This document shows positions 61,337 to 64,000 of a stretch of DNA of 64,000 nt, piece by piece. Below the pieces are notes generated by a model. It saw nothing but the letters and a program-made list of their open reading frames with translations, was not told where the DNA came from and ran no database searches. This DNA comes from G963676655 sp963676655. Lineage in GTDB: Bacteria > Verrucomicrobiota > Lentisphaeria > Victivallales > Victivallaceae. The position numbers and the translations under genes are program-made. Location of the stretch: contig CAXXKX010000004.1 of the NCBI GenBank assembly GCA_963676655.2, positions 930,001 through 994,000 on the forward strand, in the 5' to 3' direction. Within the stretch, counting starts at the first letter, position 1. Each line of letters begins with the position of its first letter.

Positions 61337-62483
61337 TCAGATTACGAATCCGCTGGTGAATAGATTTATTGCCGCAGGTTGCATGTTGTTCCTGATTGCC
61401 GGGTGCAGGACAAAACTGACTCCTGAAGATTTTGCCAATATGCCGTTCAGGACCATTCCTGTTGCGACTTTTCCGGGCGGAAACAACAGTTCCCGTGTCA
61501 GCAGCTTCAAATCCGGAGATTTTATTTGTTTCGCGCGCACCGGGGAGCATTATTACTCGGATTTCTATTGTCGTAAACCGCTCCAAGCCGCGTTGCGGAT
61601 TCCTGTAGCCAAAGAATATTGTCAAGAGGTGGATTTTTTTACCAATTTCAGTATGTCAAGTGGTAAGATTACCGTATCAGATACTTCATTCAGGTTTGAA
61701 ATGAAAACTAACAAAACCGGCAGCGACGATTCCGGGAATCCGGTTACATCGAAGAAACCTGGAAGCATTGACAATGAGTTTCGATCTGGCGCTAACGGTT
61801 CTTATGTTTCCTTGAATAATAACCGTTTGAGAACAGTAGGGCGCAAAACCGGCTTTGATCTTCATTCGATTAATCAGGCAAAAAGAAATGAGTTTATCAA
61901 AAATTCTTTATCTATCTTGATCGACTATGATAAATATTTTATTTCCAGAAATGATTTCTTTATATCGCTAATCAAAGAAAACGCTATGGACGGCTTTTAT
62001 GATGTTGACGGCAACTATATCAGAAAATATTCCGCGGTTCAGAATTTTTCACAGGCAAAAATATTGGCCAACTTGCAAAACGACCCGTTTATTCCGGGAT
62101 TGTTCCAGCAGAGTAAAATGGTATATAGTAGCAGCAAAAATAATATTGAGTTGGAATTCAAGTTTTCACTATGTCGTGTTTCTCACAATTGGCCCGGTGG
62201 ACTGCTGTTTATCCTGCTTGAAGTTAAAAACGCCGGTGCTGAAGAAGCGGTTAACGGCCTGGTTATGTTGAACAAAATTCCTAAGAAAACCAGTTTCGTC
62301 GACTTCGTTATCAAAAATCAGACAAATTCGGTTTCCCGCTTTTATGATCCGGTCAGCAGGATTGTTTTCTGGCGGCTGAATTGCTTACTTGAACCGGGTG
62401 AATCCTATTCTTCTTTATATGCTTTACAGGTTGATCCGTGGTACGTTTGCGGAAAACCGAAACAAAAAAAATTAGCAAAGTAA
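61320..62483 (+). CDS. Lipoprotein with C-terminal DUF11-like beta domain
   Basis: 387 residues. Starts at 61320 and 61329 are both possible; the lipobox is FLIAGC. The mature N-terminal half is not recognised. The last 110 residues have the layout of a DUF11/CARDB-type beta sandwich: LLFILLEVKNAGAEEAVNGL, then LNKIPKKTSFVDFV and WRLNCLLEPGESYSSLYAL, where DUF11 has V-x-N-x-G-x-x-x-A and L-x-P-G-E. Such domains are common in surface proteins. It overlaps the lipoprotein upstream. Confidence 0.68.
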   Translation: MQRMINQITNPLVNRFIAAGCMLFLIAGCRTKLTPEDFANMPFRTIPVATFPGGNNSSRVSSFKSGDFICFARTGEHYYSDFYCRKPLQAALRIPVAKEYCQEVDFFTNFSMSSGKITVSDTSFRFEMKTNKTGSDDSGNPVTSKKPGSIDNEFRSGANGSYVSLNNNRLRTVGRKTGFDLHSINQAKRNEFIKNSLSILIDYDKYFISRNDFFISLIKENAMDGFYDVDGNYIRKYSAVQNFSQAKILANLQNDPFIPGLFQQSKMVYSSSKNNIELEFKFSLCRVSHNWPGGLLFILLEVKNAGAEEAVNGLVMLNKIPKKTSFVDFVIKNQTNSVSRFYDPVSRIVFWRLNCLLEPGESYSSLYALQVDPWYVCGKPKQKKLAK

Positions 62484-62617
62484 TTAATGAAACCTGGAAA
62501 GTTCGCCATTGGCAGGCTTTTCGACTTCTTACTCCCGCTCTATATTATTCAAAGATTTGTTGTGAAAAACTTTTGTAACTAGGCTTATAGGTCCTGTTAA
62601 TAAGGAAAGAACTGATT

Positions 62618-62875
62618 ATGAGTAAAGATTATTCTAAGCACTACTCTGCAAATAAACTGAAAGCGAAATTGCTGGAGATTGCAGGGAAGTTCACGCAAAA
62701 GATCTTGCGGCAGATATTGACGCTGGTTGCGTTGCTCAAAAGTGATGACGTGCCGGTTTATGCAAAGGCGGGGATAGTGGCAGTACTGGGCTACTTGATT
62801 TTCCCTTGCGCGATAGGCATGAAAATGCGTATTTGTGCAGGTTTGTGCGGGAATCTTGCTTTGAGGGGGATTTGA
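62618..62875 (+). CDS. DUF1232 (YkvA-like) protein, shortened
   Basis: 85 residues with AAGGAAAG before the ATG. Residues about 30-65 resemble DUF1232 (VALLKSDDVPVYAKAGIVAV, then LGYLIFP). In that family L-x-Y-h-I-x-P is followed by an acidic D-x-I-P-D segment. Here the chain turns into an unrelated Cys/Arg-rich tail and stops, so the C-terminal half seems lost or frameshifted. The tRNA gene lies just downstream on the other strand. Confidence 0.5.
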   Translation: MSKDYSKHYSANKLKAKLLEIAGKFTQKILRQILTLVALLKSDDVPVYAKAGIVAVLGYLIFPCAIGMKMRICAGLCGNLALRGI

Positions 62876-62885
62876 GCATGAAAAA

Positions 62886-62962
62886 TGGTGGATCCTGTAG
62901 GACTCGAACCTACGACCAGACGATTATGAGTCGTCTGCTCTAACCAACTGAGCTAAGGATCC
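62886..62962 (-). tRNA. tRNA with CAU anticodon (Met or Ile2)
   Basis: 77 bases including an encoded CCA. The acceptor stem GGATCCT/AGGATCC pairs fully, the D-arm reads AGCTCAGTTGGTTAGAGC, the anticodon stem GACGA/TCGTC frames the loop CTCATAA, and the T-arm reads GTAGG-TTCGAGT-CCTAC. The anticodon is CAU. The GACTCATAATC context is found both in elongator tRNA-Met and in tRNA-Ile2 that is modified by TilS, and I cannot decide between them. Confidence 0.95.
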
Positions 62963-63187
62963 ACCTGTAATTGCGGATTAGTAAAATACATCTTATGAGA
63001 AAAAACGCAAGTTTTTTTATAATTATTTTCAGGGATTTTTGCTGGAATGTAAAATCCTGATCACAATTCTCAACCGTAAACCGGCATGTTTCCATTTTTT
63101 AAATTTACATATATATAAGCGGGAGCATTGCGCAGGGCAAATTCTTCATTGGGTTTCGGCTTGCCCGGCTTGGCGGATTGACGGAAA

Positions 63188-64000
63188 TCAACGCCTGCGT
63201 CGACGCAGTGGCGATTGAATTCGGTGAGACATTATACTTTTTTTCAAGCTATCGAAATAGGTTTTATAGGCGGATTTGAATTTAACGAATTCCTCTTTGG
63301 TGAGATTCTTTCTGACGCGCTCCTGGGTTTTTTGGCTGATTGAGATAATTTTTTCTCTGAACTGCTGAGGCGTAATTCGCCCTTCAACTTTCTCCCGCAG
63401 CTGATCGTGAATATCTCTTTGCCTTTGTATGCAAATGTCCAATACAATACTAACCTTATTCTCTGGAAGACCGGCTTTTATGAGCAGTTTTTCCAGATAA
63501 TTAATCGCAGCCAAGCCGGGGACATCACTCCTTTTTGCCGATGCCTGGGAGTCGGGCATCGGCCTTTCCGATGGGGACGGCCCGAATCTCGGGTCTGGTA
63601 GCCGGTTTTCGTCTCCTCTTTCCTCTTCAACCATTCCGGGCCTTCTGCGGGGGCCGGATTGAAGTCTTGATGGCGGCGGTCCCGGTTCGCGCCGAACCTG
63701 GGAATTTTTCGCGGATGCGAATTTGGACGACTGAGCTGCATTATTATCTTCTGCTCCGACGTCGAGATCATCCAGTTCCGCCAGTGATTTATCGAGAGTG
63801 TTCAACGGATTTTCGATTGAAGAGCCTTTTCCCGATTGCTGAACAGCAAGAGACTTGGCTTCCTGCTGCTTATTGGATAATTTGACCATTACCAATGTTG
63901 CCAGCAGGATAACCGCGGCGGCCCCGGCGGGAATTACATATTTTAACGGAATTGCTTTTTTCCCTTGCAAAATTCGATCAATTTCTTTTCTGACCTCTCC
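63188..64000 (-). CDS. Membrane-anchored protein of unknown function, 5-prime end outside the window
   Basis: The frame is open to the window edge; the first possible start inside, at 63970, is a TTG and the residues before it (VRKEIDRIL) look like real coding sequence, so the gene begins beyond base 64000. One membrane helix (YVIPAGAAAVILLATLVMV), then a long Pro/Arg/Ser-rich low-complexity region, then a helical domain with GLPENKVSIVLDI and QQFREKIISISQKTQERVRKNL split by short loops. This recalls the periplasmic helical CpxP/ZraP-like or anti-sigma class. The end is Arg-rich. No family is assigned. Confidence 0.6.
   Translation of the reverse strand, partial: GEVRKEIDRILQGKKAIPLKYVIPAGAAAVILLATLVMVKLSNKQQEAKSLAVQQSGKGSSIENPLNTLDKSLAELDDLDVGAEDNNAAQSSKFASAKNSQVRREPGPPPSRLQSGPRRRPGMVEEERGDENRLPDPRFGPSPSERPMPDSQASAKRSDVPGLAAINYLEKLLIKAGLPENKVSIVLDICIQRQRDIHDQLREKVEGRITPQQFREKIISISQKTQERVRKNLTKEEFVKFKSAYKTYFDSLKKSIMSHRIQSPLRRRRR

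Overview
The window most likely comes from a bacterium of the Planctomycetes-Verrucomicrobia-Lentisphaerae (PVC) group, possibly Lentisphaerota. This is inferred from gene content, not from a marker gene. The clues are many Hanks-type Ser/Thr kinases fused to formylglycine-generating-enzyme (FGE/SUMF1)-like domains, an ECF-like sigma factor of the style common in PVC genomes, caspase-like (C14) proteins, many lipoproteins, and REP-type palindromic repeats with REP-associated transposases. By eye, the 3.8-16.5 kb stretch is distinctly AT-rich and most of the rest is closer to balanced.

Layout. 0-0.9 kb: end of a REP-associated transposase and three repeat units. 0.9-16.5 kb: one long co-directional gene chain holding a kinase/FGE gene (frameshifted), two paralogous lipoproteins, a C39-like lipoprotein, a DnaJ-type zinc-finger membrane protein, two vWA-related exported proteins, a MacB/LolD-type ABC transporter, a sulfotransferase and further lipoproteins. 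16.5-28 kb: kinase-FGE, a REP-type transposase, a sigma factor fused to an FHA domain (minus strand), kinase-FGE-LysM-DUF4384, and two caspase-like lipoproteins around a small lipoprotein. 28-36 kb: repeats, then a CsgG-like membrane protein, a caspase-like membrane protein, a DUF1294 protein, a coiled-coil DUF4384 protein and a kinase with C-terminal membrane segments, then more repeats. 36-45 kb: PqiA-like and C2-like genes on the minus strand, then zinc-ribbon SPFH, zinc-ribbon FHA, a CsgG-like protein, a lipoprotein and a soluble kinase-FGE. 45-60 kb: a DnaJ-zinc-finger lipoprotein, a small helical protein, a papain-like protease, three small helical proteins that look like ESCRT-III/Snf7, a kinase with GYF and SEL1 repeats, an AAA ATPase with an N-terminal MIT-like helical bundle (Vps4-like), and a 1441-residue kinase-TPR-FGE protein. 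60-64 kb: two lipoproteins, a shortened DUF1232 gene, a tRNA(CAU) and a partial membrane protein.

How it may work together (inference). Ten sites share a bipartite element, GCGTxAxA, exactly 16 bases, then GAAY. They precede most transcription units of the window, including one on the minus strand, so the island looks like one regulon. The obvious candidate regulator is the sigma factor-FHA fusion encoded in its middle. Six of the seven kinases carry a short Ser-x-Gly-[Asp/Glu/Asn]-x-x-Thr motif at the N-terminus, in the activation segment, or both. This could be the phospho-threonine signal read by the two FHA domains. The outputs would be envelope lipoproteins, proteases (caspase-like, papain-like, C39-like) and an ESCRT-III/Vps4-like membrane-remodelling module. 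The ESCRT-like module under a dedicated kinase/FHA-sigma regulon is the most interesting part of the window.
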